DNA of 64,000 bases, taken from assembly GCF_039975415.1 (NCBI RefSeq), contig NZ_JBDWHD010000009.1; one strand, given 5' to 3'. Made by a program: the position numbers and the translations under genes. Below, in pieces: positions 1-8,580 of the stretch. Source of the stretch: Ascidiaceihabitans sp039975415 (GTDB taxonomy: Bacteria > Pseudomonadota > Alphaproteobacteria > Rhodobacterales > Rhodobacteraceae). Below the pieces are notes generated by a model. It searched no databases. It saw nothing but the letters and a program-made list of their open reading frames with translations, and was not told the DNA's origin. Numbering within the stretch: the stretch's first letter is position 1; each line of letters opens with the position of its first letter.

Positions 1-2
1 GC

Positions 3-131
3 AAAGCCAAACGCGCCGAAGCCGAGATTGAATTGCAGAAGATGGAAACAGATTTGCGCGACACTTTGGCGGCTGCCAAGTCACGCGAAGACGGTGTGGG
101 CGACAACGCATCCACGTCTGTTCCAGCCTGA
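3..131 (+). CDS. C-terminal tail of a TelA-like (toxic anion resistance) protein, 5' truncated
   Basis: Only the last 42 codons are inside the window; the frame is open from base 3 and ends in TGA at 129-131. The visible peptide is Lys/Glu/Ala-rich and helical, as expected for the coiled-coil end of TelA/YaaN-type proteins. The call rests mainly on context: in Rhodobacterales a toxic-anion-resistance gene commonly precedes the DUF2927 and SPFH genes that follow here, only 38 bases downstream. The tail alone is too short to prove the family. Confidence 0.45.
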   Translation, partial: KAKRAEAEIELQKMETDLRDTLAAAKSREDGVGDNASTSVPA

Positions 132-169
132 TCTGAAGGGTGCGGTGGCGCGGTTATAAGGGCCGAAGA

Positions 170-1111
170 ATGGCGGCGAAGCTCGGGGCATGTTTTGCAT
201 GTCTTGCGACACTCGGGGCGTGTTTGACCCCGGTGGAGCCTGTGCTGACCCCCAAAGCCCGCCCAGCCGCGCTGCGCCCCGCCCCCATTCAGGTGGCCCA
301 AGCCACATCCGAAAAAAGTGCCGCTTTGCGCAGCTATTTGACCTCGGTGCAATCGTCGCAACTGACCCAAGGGTTGCTGCGGCAAGACGGCGGTGGACCA
401 GACACCCCCTACAGCGCCGAAATGCTGGCCCGCAACTTCAAGCAAATCGTGTTTTACAACGAATACGGCGGTGCAGCCCAAGGTGTATCCGGCAAACTGC
501 GCCGCTGGGACGCGCCTGTGCAGTTTGAGGTCTTTTTTGGCCCCTCTGTGCCCCCGTCACAACGTGCGCGCGACATGCAAGACGTCAAGGAATACGCAAA
601 ACGTCTGGCCCGCGCGACAGGGCATCCGATCAGTGCGAAATCCGGCGGTGCATCGCGTGGGAATTTCCTTGTGTTTTTCGTGTCCGAAGACGACCGCGCC
701 GCAACCATAAACCAGATTGCCACCCGCCTGCCGGGTATCACACAGGCCAATCTAACGGCTGTGCGCGATCTAAGCCGCGACATTTACTGTGCAGTTGCTG
801 CCTACGCCACAGGCCCTGATCGCAGCACTTATACTGCCGCTGTGGCTGTGATCCGTTCAGAAAATCCAGATTTGCTGCGTCTATCTTGTATCCACGAGGA
901 ACTGGCCCAAGGCCTTGGCCTGGCCAACGACAGCCCTGCGGCGCGGCCTTCCATTTTCAACGATGACGATGAGTTTGCGTTGTTGACCGACCACGACGAA
1001 GTGTTGCTGAAAATGTTGTATGACGACCGCCTCAGGGCCGGAATGACCCAGCCTGACGCCGATCCCATTGTGCGCATGCTGGCGCGAGAACAGACAAAAG
1101 GGCCGCTGTAA
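170..1111 (+). CDS. DUF2927 family lipoprotein
   Basis: A 313-aa protein of unknown function. From ATG at 170 the N-terminus is a short lipoprotein signal with the lipobox LGAC, so it should be lipid-anchored in the periplasm. A GTG at 140 would add ten charged residues in front of this signal and is less likely. The body carries a region resembling DUF2927, ending in a conserved-looking segment (SCIHEELAQGLGL) that resembles a degenerate zinc-protease helix (HEExxQ). A phenylalanine-rich FLVFFV strand precedes it. It lies between the TelA-like tail and the SPFH gene, probably in one operon. Confidence 0.75.
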   Translation: MAAKLGACFACLATLGACLTPVEPVLTPKARPAALRPAPIQVAQATSEKSAALRSYLTSVQSSQLTQGLLRQDGGGPDTPYSAEMLARNFKQIVFYNEYGGAAQGVSGKLRRWDAPVQFEVFFGPSVPPSQRARDMQDVKEYAKRLARATGHPISAKSGGASRGNFLVFFVSEDDRAATINQIATRLPGITQANLTAVRDLSRDIYCAVAAYATGPDRSTYTAAVAVIRSENPDLLRLSCIHEELAQGLGLANDSPAARPSIFNDDDEFALLTDHDEVLLKMLYDDRLRAGMTQPDADPIVRMLAREQTKGPL

Positions 1112-1136
1112 CGGCCCCAAAAGAAGGAGACCCCTC

Positions 1137-2252
1137 ATGGGTATTTTTGATTTTCTGACAGGCGAGTTTATCGACGTCATCCATTGGGTCGACGACACCC
1201 GTGACACGATGGTGTCGCGTTTTGAACGCGAGGGCCACGAGATCAAATACGGTGCCAAGCTGACAGTGCGCGAAGGCCAAGCCGCCGTTTTCGTACACGA
1301 AGGGCAGTTGGCGGATGTGTTTACGCCGGGACTGTACATGTTGGAAACCAACAACATGCCTATCATGACCACGCTGCAACACTGGGATCATGGCTTTCAA
1401 AGCCCGTTCAAGTCCGAAATCTACTTCGTCAACACCACCCGTTTCAACGACCTGAAATGGGGCACCAAGAACCCGATCATCGCCCGTGACCCCGAATTTG
1501 GGCCTGTGCGTTTGCGCGCCTTTGGCACCTATTCCGTTAAGGTGTCTGATCCGGCGCGTTTCTTGGTGGAAATCGTCGGCACCGATGGCGAATTCACTAT
1601 GGACGAAATCAGCTACCAGATCCGCAACATCATCGTGCAGGAGTTTTCGCGCACTTTGGCCAAATCCGGCATCCCTGTGCTGGACATGGCCGCCAACACC
1701 CGCGAACTTAGCCAGCTGGTCGCCAAAGACATCAGCGCACAACTGGCGGAATATGGCCTGATGCTGCCCGAGCTTTACATCGAGAACATCTCGCTGCCTC
1801 CGGCCGTCGAAGAGGTCATGGACAAGCGGTCATCCATGGGTGTGATCGGAAATCTCAACGAATACATGCAATTCCAAGCCGCCGAAGCTTTGGGACGCGA
1901 TGGTGGTGCCGCGGCTGCCATGCAAGCCGGCATGGGGGCTGGTTTGGGCATGCAGATGGGACAAGCAATGAGTGCCGGACCATGGGGCGCAAAACCCGCC
2001 GCAACCGCCCCCGCACCTGCGGCCATGGCCCCACCTCCACCGCCTGTAGAACATGTTTGGCACGTTGCGGAAAACGGGGCGACGTCTGGTCCATTTTCCA
2101 AAGCCAAAATGGGCCGCATGGTGTCCGAGGGCACACTGACCCGCGATACATTCGTGTGGACCGCAGGACAGGATGGCTGGATGAAAGCCGAAGATGTGCG
2201 TGAACTGGCGCAGCTTTTCACCATTTTGCCCCCACCTCCCCCCGGCGCATAA
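1137..2252 (+). CDS. SPFH domain protein with C-terminal GYF_2 domain
   Basis: A 371-aa protein. Residues about 25-260 form an SPFH/band-7-like domain of the YdjI/virion-core type, followed by an Ala/Gly/Met- and Pro-rich linker (about 270-304). A GYF_2 (DUF4339) domain follows at about 305-360, recognisable by VWHVAENG, SGPFS and the GWMKA end. The start at 1137 has a good Shine-Dalgarno (AAGGAG at 1124) and gives the standard MGIFDFLTGEF beginning; longer reading upstream only runs back into the previous gene. Such proteins probably organise membrane microdomains or bind other proteins through GYF; the partner is unknown. The downstream zinc-ribbon protein is a plausible partner because the two are near neighbours. 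Confidence 0.85.
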   Translation: MGIFDFLTGEFIDVIHWVDDTRDTMVSRFEREGHEIKYGAKLTVREGQAAVFVHEGQLADVFTPGLYMLETNNMPIMTTLQHWDHGFQSPFKSEIYFVNTTRFNDLKWGTKNPIIARDPEFGPVRLRAFGTYSVKVSDPARFLVEIVGTDGEFTMDEISYQIRNIIVQEFSRTLAKSGIPVLDMAANTRELSQLVAKDISAQLAEYGLMLPELYIENISLPPAVEEVMDKRSSMGVIGNLNEYMQFQAAEALGRDGGAAAAMQAGMGAGLGMQMGQAMSAGPWGAKPAATAPAPAAMAPPPPPVEHVWHVAENGATSGPFSKAKMGRMVSEGTLTRDTFVWTAGQDGWMKAEDVRELAQLFTILPPPPPGA

Positions 2253-2256
2253 GCCT

Positions 2257-2676
2257 TTGCGCCGCCGGTTCACGATTGGGTTACATTGGACCGTTTTGGG
2301 TCTGCTTGTCCTGCTTTTGGCTGGCGGCGTTATCGCAGAAATCGCCTTGCTTTACGCGATATGCGGCTTCGCCATGGGCGCTATCGCCCTGTTCAAAGGA
2401 CTGATGAATGGTCCGGGCCCGAAATTGACAGGCACGCTTCGCAGTGCACATCCCTGGTTAAGCTGGGGCATGTATGCCGTGTTGGTCCTATCCAGTGGCA
2501 TCACGTTACGTGCGCTGATGGGAAACGGCAGTTTTGGCATTCCCTTGCCCCGCCTCTATTTCGTGACGCTTTCCATTGTCGCATTGCATGCGATCTTTCA
2601 CTTGTGGCGGCACACAGCGCTTGGGGATGGCGCTTTGCAACGCATAACGCCAAAGGCGCTGCACGGCATTTTGTAG
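2257..2676 (+). CDS. Small membrane protein, possibly cytochrome b561-like
   Basis: About 139 aa with four predicted hydrophobic helices and histidines placed near helix ends (LHWTVLG, SAHPWLSWG, LHAIFHLWRH). This is reminiscent of the diheme cytochrome b561 fold, but I cannot confirm it. No ATG is available after the stop of the SPFH gene. The TTG at 2257 begins directly before the first helix; an ATG at 2194 would overlap the SPFH gene by 59 bases and add a Pro-rich stretch. The start is therefore uncertain. It sits between the SPFH and zinc-ribbon genes. Confidence 0.55.
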   Translation: MRRRFTIGLHWTVLGLLVLLLAGGVIAEIALLYAICGFAMGAIALFKGLMNGPGPKLTGTLRSAHPWLSWGMYAVLVLSSGITLRALMGNGSFGIPLPRLYFVTLSIVALHAIFHLWRHTALGDGALQRITPKALHGIL

Positions 2677-2786
2677 CGCACTCGGGGTCATCCGGTCCCA
2701 AATTCGAACGCAGCCTGCGCATTTCAACAGTGGAACCCGTGGCCTGCCTGCGCTAGTTTTGGCCCAAGCAACACGCAAGGTACCCC

Positions 2787-3902
2787 ATGGACGCCTCAGG
2801 CCCCCAAGACGCCCCCGCACCACAATCGGAACACCGGTTTCCATGTGACAATTGCGGGGCAGATTTCCGCTTTGATCCAAGCGCCCATACCCTTGTCTGT
2901 GACCACTGCGGCAACACCGGCGACATGGACACACAAACGCCTTTTCATGCTATCAAGGAACTGGATTTTCGGGCCGCTCTTGACGCTGAATTGCCTCACT
3001 CGGAAATCGAAGAAACACGCGTTTCAAAATGCCCCAATTGCGCAGCTCAGGTTGAATTCGAACCCGATGTACACGCCGCCGAATGCCCGTTCTGCGCAAC
3101 ACCAGTCGTCACCGATACAGGCGCCCACCGCCATATCAAACCGCGTGGGCTGTTGCCTTTTGCAATGGATGAAAGTGCGGCCCGCTCATCAATGACAGAC
3201 TGGTTGGGTGGGCTGTGGTTCGCCCCCTCAGGTTTGCAGGAATACGCCCGTAAAGGCCGGAAAATGCAGGGAATTTACGTGCCTTACTGGACTTTCGATG
3301 CAGATACGAAATCTGCATATGCCGGCGAACGGGGCACCGTCTACTACGAAAGCCAAACGGTCGTGCGCGACGGCAAACGCCAAACGGTACGGGTCGCCAA
3401 AGTCAGGTGGGCCCGCGTTCGGGGCCGCGTTGCACGCTTTTTTGACGATGTTTTGGTGTTAGCTTCAACCTCTTTGCCAAAACGGTTTACCGATGCGCTG
3501 GAACCATGGGATCTAAGTGCAATGGAGCCTTACGATCCTGCATATCTTGCTGGTTTTCGTGCAGAAGGGTATTCAATTGAACTGCAAGAGGGTTTCAAAG
3601 AGGCCCGCATGCGCATGGAAGCACAAATCACCCGTGACGTAAAATTCGACATTGGCGGTGACAAGCAACGGGTGCATGACATTCAGACCCAAATCAACGC
3701 CGTCACCTTCAAACACATTCTTCTGCCTGTATGGTTGGCAGCCTACAAATACCGCGGCAAAACCTACCGGTTTGTCGTCAACGGACGCACCGGGCGTGTG
3801 CAGGGTGAACGCCCCTATTCTGCCATCAAAATCACCATTGCTGTGGTGGTCGGACTGCTTGTTGCAGGGGCAATCGGGTTTGCTATGGCGATGAACCAAT
3901 GA
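2787..3902 (+). CDS. TFIIB-type zinc-ribbon membrane protein (often mis-annotated as primosomal protein N')
   Basis: A 371-aa protein. The N-terminus holds two CxxC-(n)-CxxC zinc ribbons, Cys20/23/38/41 and Cys82/85/100/103. A long central region has YVPYWTFD and a KHILLPVWL motif near the end. A single C-terminal transmembrane helix lies at about 348-369. This architecture is widespread in alphaproteobacteria next to SPFH genes. It is frequently labelled helicase or replication factor Y in databases, but no helicase motif is present. It overlaps the nitroreductase start by four bases (ATGA at 3899). Confidence 0.75.
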   Translation: MDASGPQDAPAPQSEHRFPCDNCGADFRFDPSAHTLVCDHCGNTGDMDTQTPFHAIKELDFRAALDAELPHSEIEETRVSKCPNCAAQVEFEPDVHAAECPFCATPVVTDTGAHRHIKPRGLLPFAMDESAARSSMTDWLGGLWFAPSGLQEYARKGRKMQGIYVPYWTFDADTKSAYAGERGTVYYESQTVVRDGKRQTVRVAKVRWARVRGRVARFFDDVLVLASTSLPKRFTDALEPWDLSAMEPYDPAYLAGFRAEGYSIELQEGFKEARMRMEAQITRDVKFDIGGDKQRVHDIQTQINAVTFKHILLPVWLAAYKYRGKTYRFVVNGRTGRVQGERPYSAIKITIAVVVGLLVAGAIGFAMAMNQ

Positions 3903-4573
3903 CAGATTTCGAAACACTGAACCGCATCGCAACCGAACGCTATTCGTGCCGCGCCTATAAAGCCGATCCCGTGCCACGTGAAATAATCCAGAACATCGTG
4001 CAAGTCGCACAAAAAGTGCCAACATGGTGCAATGCTCAACCCTGGAAACTGACAATCACCGAAGGGGCAGGCACACAGCGCTTTGGTGCGGCATTGTACG
4101 ATCAGGCGATGTCCAACGCGCCAGATCCCGATATCGAATGGCCCAAAGCCTATCCCGGAACGCTGGGGGAACGGCGACGGGCCTGCGGCTTTCAGCTGTA
4201 TGATGCGTTGCAAATCCCCAAGGACGACCGCTCAGGACGCGCCGCACAGATGATGGAAAACTTCCGTTTCTTCGGGGCGCCGCATGTGGCAATTGTGACC
4301 ACCCCCACTGTGCTTGGCACATATGGTGCCGTAGATTGTGGCGGCTTCGTTGCAGCCTTCACCCAAGCGGCCACAGCGCAGGGTTTGGGAACGATCGCAC
4401 AAGGGGCAATCGCCGCTCAGGCCCCTTTCGTGCGGGGCTTTTTCGAATTGCCCGAAAATGAATGGGTATTGTGCGCAATATCCTTCGGCTATCCCGACAC
4501 CAATCACCCCGCCAATGCCTTTCGAACAGACAGGGCAGCAGTTGGCGATGTCGTCACGTGGCACGACACATGA
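3899..4573 (+). CDS. Nitroreductase family protein
   Basis: A 224-aa FMN-dependent nitroreductase-fold protein. The N-terminal ERYSCRAY motif is the family's substrate/FMN-binding start, and PTWCNAQPW is the second FMN-contact motif. The C-terminal ISFGYPD is also typical. It likely reduces nitroaromatics, quinones or enones with NAD(P)H; the physiological substrate is not predictable. It is translationally coupled on both sides by ATGA overlaps, upstream with the zinc-ribbon gene and downstream with dtd. Confidence 0.85.
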   Translation: MTDFETLNRIATERYSCRAYKADPVPREIIQNIVQVAQKVPTWCNAQPWKLTITEGAGTQRFGAALYDQAMSNAPDPDIEWPKAYPGTLGERRRACGFQLYDALQIPKDDRSGRAAQMMENFRFFGAPHVAIVTTPTVLGTYGAVDCGGFVAAFTQAATAQGLGTIAQGAIAAQAPFVRGFFELPENEWVLCAISFGYPDTNHPANAFRTDRAAVGDVVTWHDT

Positions 4574-5013
4574 GGGCACTGATCCAAAGAGTGACCAAAG
4601 CCCGCGTGTCTGTGGACGGGTCTTGCGTCGGGGAATGTGGCGCGGGGGCATTGATCTTGGTCTGTGCCATGCCGGACGACACGCCAGTCACTGTTGAAAA
4701 CCTAGCTGGCAAAATCGCCAAGCTGCGGATTTTCAAAGACGCAAACGGGAAAATGAACCTGTCATTGTTACAATCCGGCGGCCAAGCCTTGGTCGTCAGC
4801 CAATTCACACTGGCGGCAGACACTGCGCGGGGCAACAGGCCCGGGTTCTCGGGTGCGGCGAAACCAGACGTGGCAGAACGGCTTTACCGGCAATTCGTTG
4901 ACGCGTTGCGGACCCTCGGGATTGAAACACAAACCGGCCAATTCGGCGCCGACATGGCCGTGGAACTGACAAACGACGGTCCGGTGACACTCTGGCTGGA
5001 TACAGCAGACTAA
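4570..5013 (+). CDS. dtd: D-aminoacyl-tRNA deacylase
   Basis: A 147-aa protein matching the usual DTD length of about 145. It starts MRALIQRV, carries the catalytic SQFTL motif near residue 78 and ends with the second motif NDGPVT near residue 137. It hydrolyses D-amino acids from mischarged tRNA (and glycine from tRNA-Ala), an RNA-based proofreading reaction in the cytoplasm. The start ATG at 4570 overlaps the nitroreductase stop by four bases. An upstream in-frame extension to 4462 is inside the nitroreductase gene and not needed. Confidence 0.95.
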   Translation: MRALIQRVTKARVSVDGSCVGECGAGALILVCAMPDDTPVTVENLAGKIAKLRIFKDANGKMNLSLLQSGGQALVVSQFTLAADTARGNRPGFSGAAKPDVAERLYRQFVDALRTLGIETQTGQFGADMAVELTNDGPVTLWLDTAD

Positions 5014-5152
5014 CCCGTCTGGTGCACCTGTCTTTTTCCTAAAAACACCCCCACCGAAGGCAAGGGGCCCATCAAATGAGATATCTACAATTCTCATGGC
5101 CGAAAACAATCGCTCCACCACATCGGACGACCGTTTCAAAGATGCCGTCAGC

Positions 5153-6343
5153 TTACGGTTCGCGAAACGCTTCGCGGGATTTGTAAAGCGGCTTCATAAG
5201 GTATTGCATAACCGTTTTGGCACCTGTGTGCAGCTCAACAGAAGCTTGCATGCCAGGACGGATGGCAATGCTGGCCTGCCTGTCCGTGAGGTTTTTAGTG
5301 TCCACACGCAACGTGACTTTGTAGTGTGGGTCGCCGTCAGCACGACGCGCCGTTTCATCTTTGAACGTATCAGCCGAGATCAGTTTTACCTCGCCCTGCA
5401 AAGACCCGAAAATCGTGTAATCATACGCAGACAGTTTTATTGTCGCCTTTTGGCCCGGGCGCACATTGGCGATGTTTTTGGGGTCAACGCGGGCTTCGAC
5501 AAACAACTCTTCATCCATTGGAATGATCTGCAAAATTTCTTCGCCCGGACGTACAACGCCACCGATCGTAGTCACGCTCAGATTGTTCACAATGCCCTTC
5601 ATCGGCGACAACAGCACGGTGCGCGACAGCTGGTCCAAGCTGGCTTTCAGATTTTGGCGCAATGTACCCAGCTCTTTCAGCGTGTCAGAAAACTGTTGTG
5701 CGCGTTCGAGTTCGGTTTGAGTCACGATCTCATCCATACGGATGCGGGCGTCGGCATGGGCTTTGCGGGCACGTGTGGCTTCGATCAGCGACACGATGTT
5801 GCGTTCCAGCAAATCTTCCAGCAGCGTTTTTTCTTTGGTCGCTTGATTGAGAACGCGCTGCGCACCCTCGCGGCGCGACACAAAATCGGATTGACGGGCT
5901 TGTAGCAAAGCACGCTCCGAGGCCACAATGCCGGGCGTGCGTTCAGCCAAGACCTCGGGCACGATGAAATCGAACTGTCCTGCCAGCTCGGCCTCAAGTC
6001 GCAAACGGCGAATTTCCAAAGCTGTAATCTGGTCTTGCAGGTCGTCCACAGCCGATTTGAATTGCGTGCCATGCAACCGCGCCAGAACGTCGCCCCGTTC
6101 CACAACATCCCCTTCTTGCACCGCAAGTTCGGCAAGAATACCGCCTTCAAGGTTTTGGATAATTTGCGGACGAGACGATGAAATCATCGACCCCTCGGCA
6201 CGCACAATTTCGTCGACCCAAGCGAATGCGGCCCAGATCAAAAACACCAGAACCGATGCCGCGCACAACCAGACCACATAGCTTGGGCCTTTCATGTCGC
6301 CGCCCAACTGCGTGTTCAGGTTCGTCTGGCTTGCAACGCTCAT
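5153..6343 (-). CDS. Type I secretion membrane fusion protein, HlyD family
   Basis: A 396-aa periplasmic adaptor. There is one N-terminal membrane helix (about 22-44), a biotinyl-lipoyl-like half motif (QIIQNLEGGIL), and long Ala/Glu/Arg-rich coiled-coil hairpins (about 100-230). The C-terminal beta-barrel has the PGMQASVEL signature typical of HlyD/PrtE-type proteins. It would bridge the ABC exporter and the TolC-like protein. It is the last gene of the adhesin secretion operon, overlapping the ABC gene by four bases (6340-6343). Confidence 0.92.
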   Translation of the reverse strand: MSVASQTNLNTQLGGDMKGPSYVVWLCAASVLVFLIWAAFAWVDEIVRAEGSMISSSRPQIIQNLEGGILAELAVQEGDVVERGDVLARLHGTQFKSAVDDLQDQITALEIRRLRLEAELAGQFDFIVPEVLAERTPGIVASERALLQARQSDFVSRREGAQRVLNQATKEKTLLEDLLERNIVSLIEATRARKAHADARIRMDEIVTQTELERAQQFSDTLKELGTLRQNLKASLDQLSRTVLLSPMKGIVNNLSVTTIGGVVRPGEEILQIIPMDEELFVEARVDPKNIANVRPGQKATIKLSAYDYTIFGSLQGEVKLISADTFKDETARRADGDPHYKVTLRVDTKNLTDRQASIAIRPGMQASVELHTGAKTVMQYLMKPLYKSREAFREP

Positions 6344-8580
6344 CCGATGGCCCCTTTCATCGGAACCACAAGGCCCGTCTGGTTCAAATGCGCCAGCACC
6401 TGATCCCGCGGACCGTCTACTGTCATGCGCCCGTTCTGCAACAAAAGTGTGCGGTTCGTCAGGGCCAAAATCGGGGCACGGTGCGTGGCGATGATCGCTG
6501 TGCGCCCTTCCATCCAGCGTTCCAACCGGCTGACAAGCGTGGCTTCCAGCTTTTGATCCAGTGCCGCTGTCGGTTCATCCAAAAGGCAAATCTGCGGGTC
6601 TTGCAACCAAAGCCGCGCCCACCCGATGGATTGACGTTGCCCGATGGACAGCCCTTGGCCACCATCCAGAATTTCAAGATCAAGGCCTTTGTGATGTCCT
6701 TTGACAAATGGCCCAAGCCCCGCAAAATCCAATGCTTCCAACAGGCGCGTGTCGTCGCGTTCCAGCATGGTCAGGTTCAGGTTGTCCCGCAACGTGCCTG
6801 AAAACAGGCGCACATCTTGTCCAAGGTATCCAATCAAGCGGCGCAAGTCGCGTGGCTCAATCTGGCTCATTTCTGTGCCGTCCAACAAAACGCGGCCAGT
6901 GGATGGTGCGTAAAGCCCGCTTAAAACTTTCAAAAGCGATGATTTGCCAGACCCGTTGGCCCCAAGGATCGCGATGCGTTGTCCTGGCAGGATCGCAACG
7001 CCCGGAATATCTAGCGTCGGTGCGCCATCATCTTCGTAGCGAAACGTCAATTCACGCAACTCAAAATGCCCTTTCAGGCTTTCACGGCGCAAATATGTGC
7101 GGTCTTCGTCCGCGTCTTGTTCCGACATCGCCACTGCGTCCAAGCCGTCTAGCGCCGTTTTCACATTACCCCAACGCGCCATGGTGCCAGCCAACTGCGT
7201 CAGCGGCGCCAAGGTCCGGCTGGTCAAAATGCCCACCGCGATGATGGAACCCACGGTAAAATGCCCGGCAAACACCAGATACGTGCCCACGATCACAGCG
7301 GCGACATAGGTGGCCTGCTGGACCCCTTGGCTCCAGAATGTCAGCACAGACGCCAGCTTGCGTTGTTCGGAGGATTTCAGCGCAGACAGCGTTGTTAATT
7401 CCGACCACAAGCGCATCACACGGTCTTCGGCGCGCTGGGTCTTGACCGTATCACGTTCAAAGATCGCCTCGTGCAAAAGGCGCGAAGACTTGGCAGAGGC
7501 CCCTTGGGTTTCCGCCGTCAACTGCATCATTTTCTTTTGCATGAAAAAGCCCGGCACCACCATCAGGATACCGCCAAGCACCAGAACCCAAACAACATTT
7601 CCAGCGATTGAAGCCACAAGTAGCAAGAACACAAAGATAAACGGGATGTCTGCGATTGTTCCGATGGTCGAGGCGGTGAAAAATTCGCGCACCGACCCGA
7701 ATTCGCGCATCGCAGAAAACGTCATTGACGGGGATTGCCCCCGCACGTCAGACCGCATGCCGATCACGCGTTCCATCAAAACGCCCAGAACAGACAATTC
7801 AATCTGGCGCCCTGCCCCATCCATCAAACGGGCGCGCGCAATTTTCAAAAACGCTTCCATCAACAGCGCAAGGCACGCGCCAACCGCCAACACCCAAAGC
7901 GTGGCTTCGGATTGATGCGGGATCACACGGTCGTAGACTTGCAACGAAAACAACGCCACGGCGACGGCAAGAAGGTTGGCGACAAACGATCCCAACGCGA
8001 CTTCACCCAACTGGCGTTTGAAAGTATGAAACTGCCCCCAGAACCAATGTGCAGGCTTGGCTTCGGTCTTGTGCGTTTTGGCCACAGTCGCCAAAGGCGC
8101 TTCTGCCCGCACAAGAAGACCTGCAAAGTAGGGTTCAAAATCCGCCATCGGGACATGGGCGCGATTGTCGGTGCAGGTTTTGTCGTAAATCACCAAATCG
8201 CCGCGCGATTGACCCATCACAAGCACCACCTGCCCGCTGGTCATGTAAGCTAGGGCGGGCCATTGATCGGCGGTGAAATGTTGCAATGTGCAGACTTCGG
8301 TCACACAGCCGATATGCGACAGTCCTTTGGCGATGGCATGGGCTTCAACCGCATCGCTAGCGCCATCAGATGTGGCTTTGGAGATTGCATCAAACGCATC
8401 GGATTTCAACGCATCAACGCCAAGCAATCCCGCATAGACCACCGCCAGTTCGGCGCGCGCCTGAATGCGGTCACCAAACAGGTTTTTATTGTCCGCTTCT
8501 GGCGCTTGCACCTTGGCAGAGGCTTCAATGCGGCCCCGGTTGCCATTGGTGATGGTCAGCGTGAAAGGCTGCGTGCTCAT
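6340..8580 (-). CDS. Type I secretion ABC exporter (LapB/HlyB-like)
   Basis: A 746-aa fused permease-ATPase. Residues about 30-150 resemble the C39-like domain of type I exporters. No catalytic Cys is evident at its start, as in RTX/LapB systems that do not cleave a leader. Six membrane helices follow. The ATPase has Walker A GANGSGKSS, signature LSIGQRQ (instead of LSGGQ) and Walker B ICLLDEPTAALD. It should drive export of the Ig-repeat adhesin encoded upstream in the same operon. Its start overlaps the TolC-like gene's stop (TAATG). Confidence 0.92.
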   Translation of the reverse strand: MSTQPFTLTITNGNRGRIEASAKVQAPEADNKNLFGDRIQARAELAVVYAGLLGVDALKSDAFDAISKATSDGASDAVEAHAIAKGLSHIGCVTEVCTLQHFTADQWPALAYMTSGQVVLVMGQSRGDLVIYDKTCTDNRAHVPMADFEPYFAGLLVRAEAPLATVAKTHKTEAKPAHWFWGQFHTFKRQLGEVALGSFVANLLAVAVALFSLQVYDRVIPHQSEATLWVLAVGACLALLMEAFLKIARARLMDGAGRQIELSVLGVLMERVIGMRSDVRGQSPSMTFSAMREFGSVREFFTASTIGTIADIPFIFVFLLLVASIAGNVVWVLVLGGILMVVPGFFMQKKMMQLTAETQGASAKSSRLLHEAIFERDTVKTQRAEDRVMRLWSELTTLSALKSSEQRKLASVLTFWSQGVQQATYVAAVIVGTYLVFAGHFTVGSIIAVGILTSRTLAPLTQLAGTMARWGNVKTALDGLDAVAMSEQDADEDRTYLRRESLKGHFELRELTFRYEDDGAPTLDIPGVAILPGQRIAILGANGSGKSSLLKVLSGLYAPSTGRVLLDGTEMSQIEPRDLRRLIGYLGQDVRLFSGTLRDNLNLTMLERDDTRLLEALDFAGLGPFVKGHHKGLDLEILDGGQGLSIGQRQSIGWARLWLQDPQICLLDEPTAALDQKLEATLVSRLERWMEGRTAIIATHRAPILALTNRTLLLQNGRMTVDGPRDQVLAHLNQTGLVVPMKGAIG

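Noticed and set aside
2787..3902. Primosomal protein N'/helicase
   Set aside because: No Walker or DEAD/DEAH motifs; only zinc ribbons and one membrane helix are present.
5096..5905. Long plus-strand frame antisense to the HlyD gene
   Set aside because: Its composition is the mirror of the real minus-strand gene and it has no family motif; HlyD motifs are clear on the other strand.
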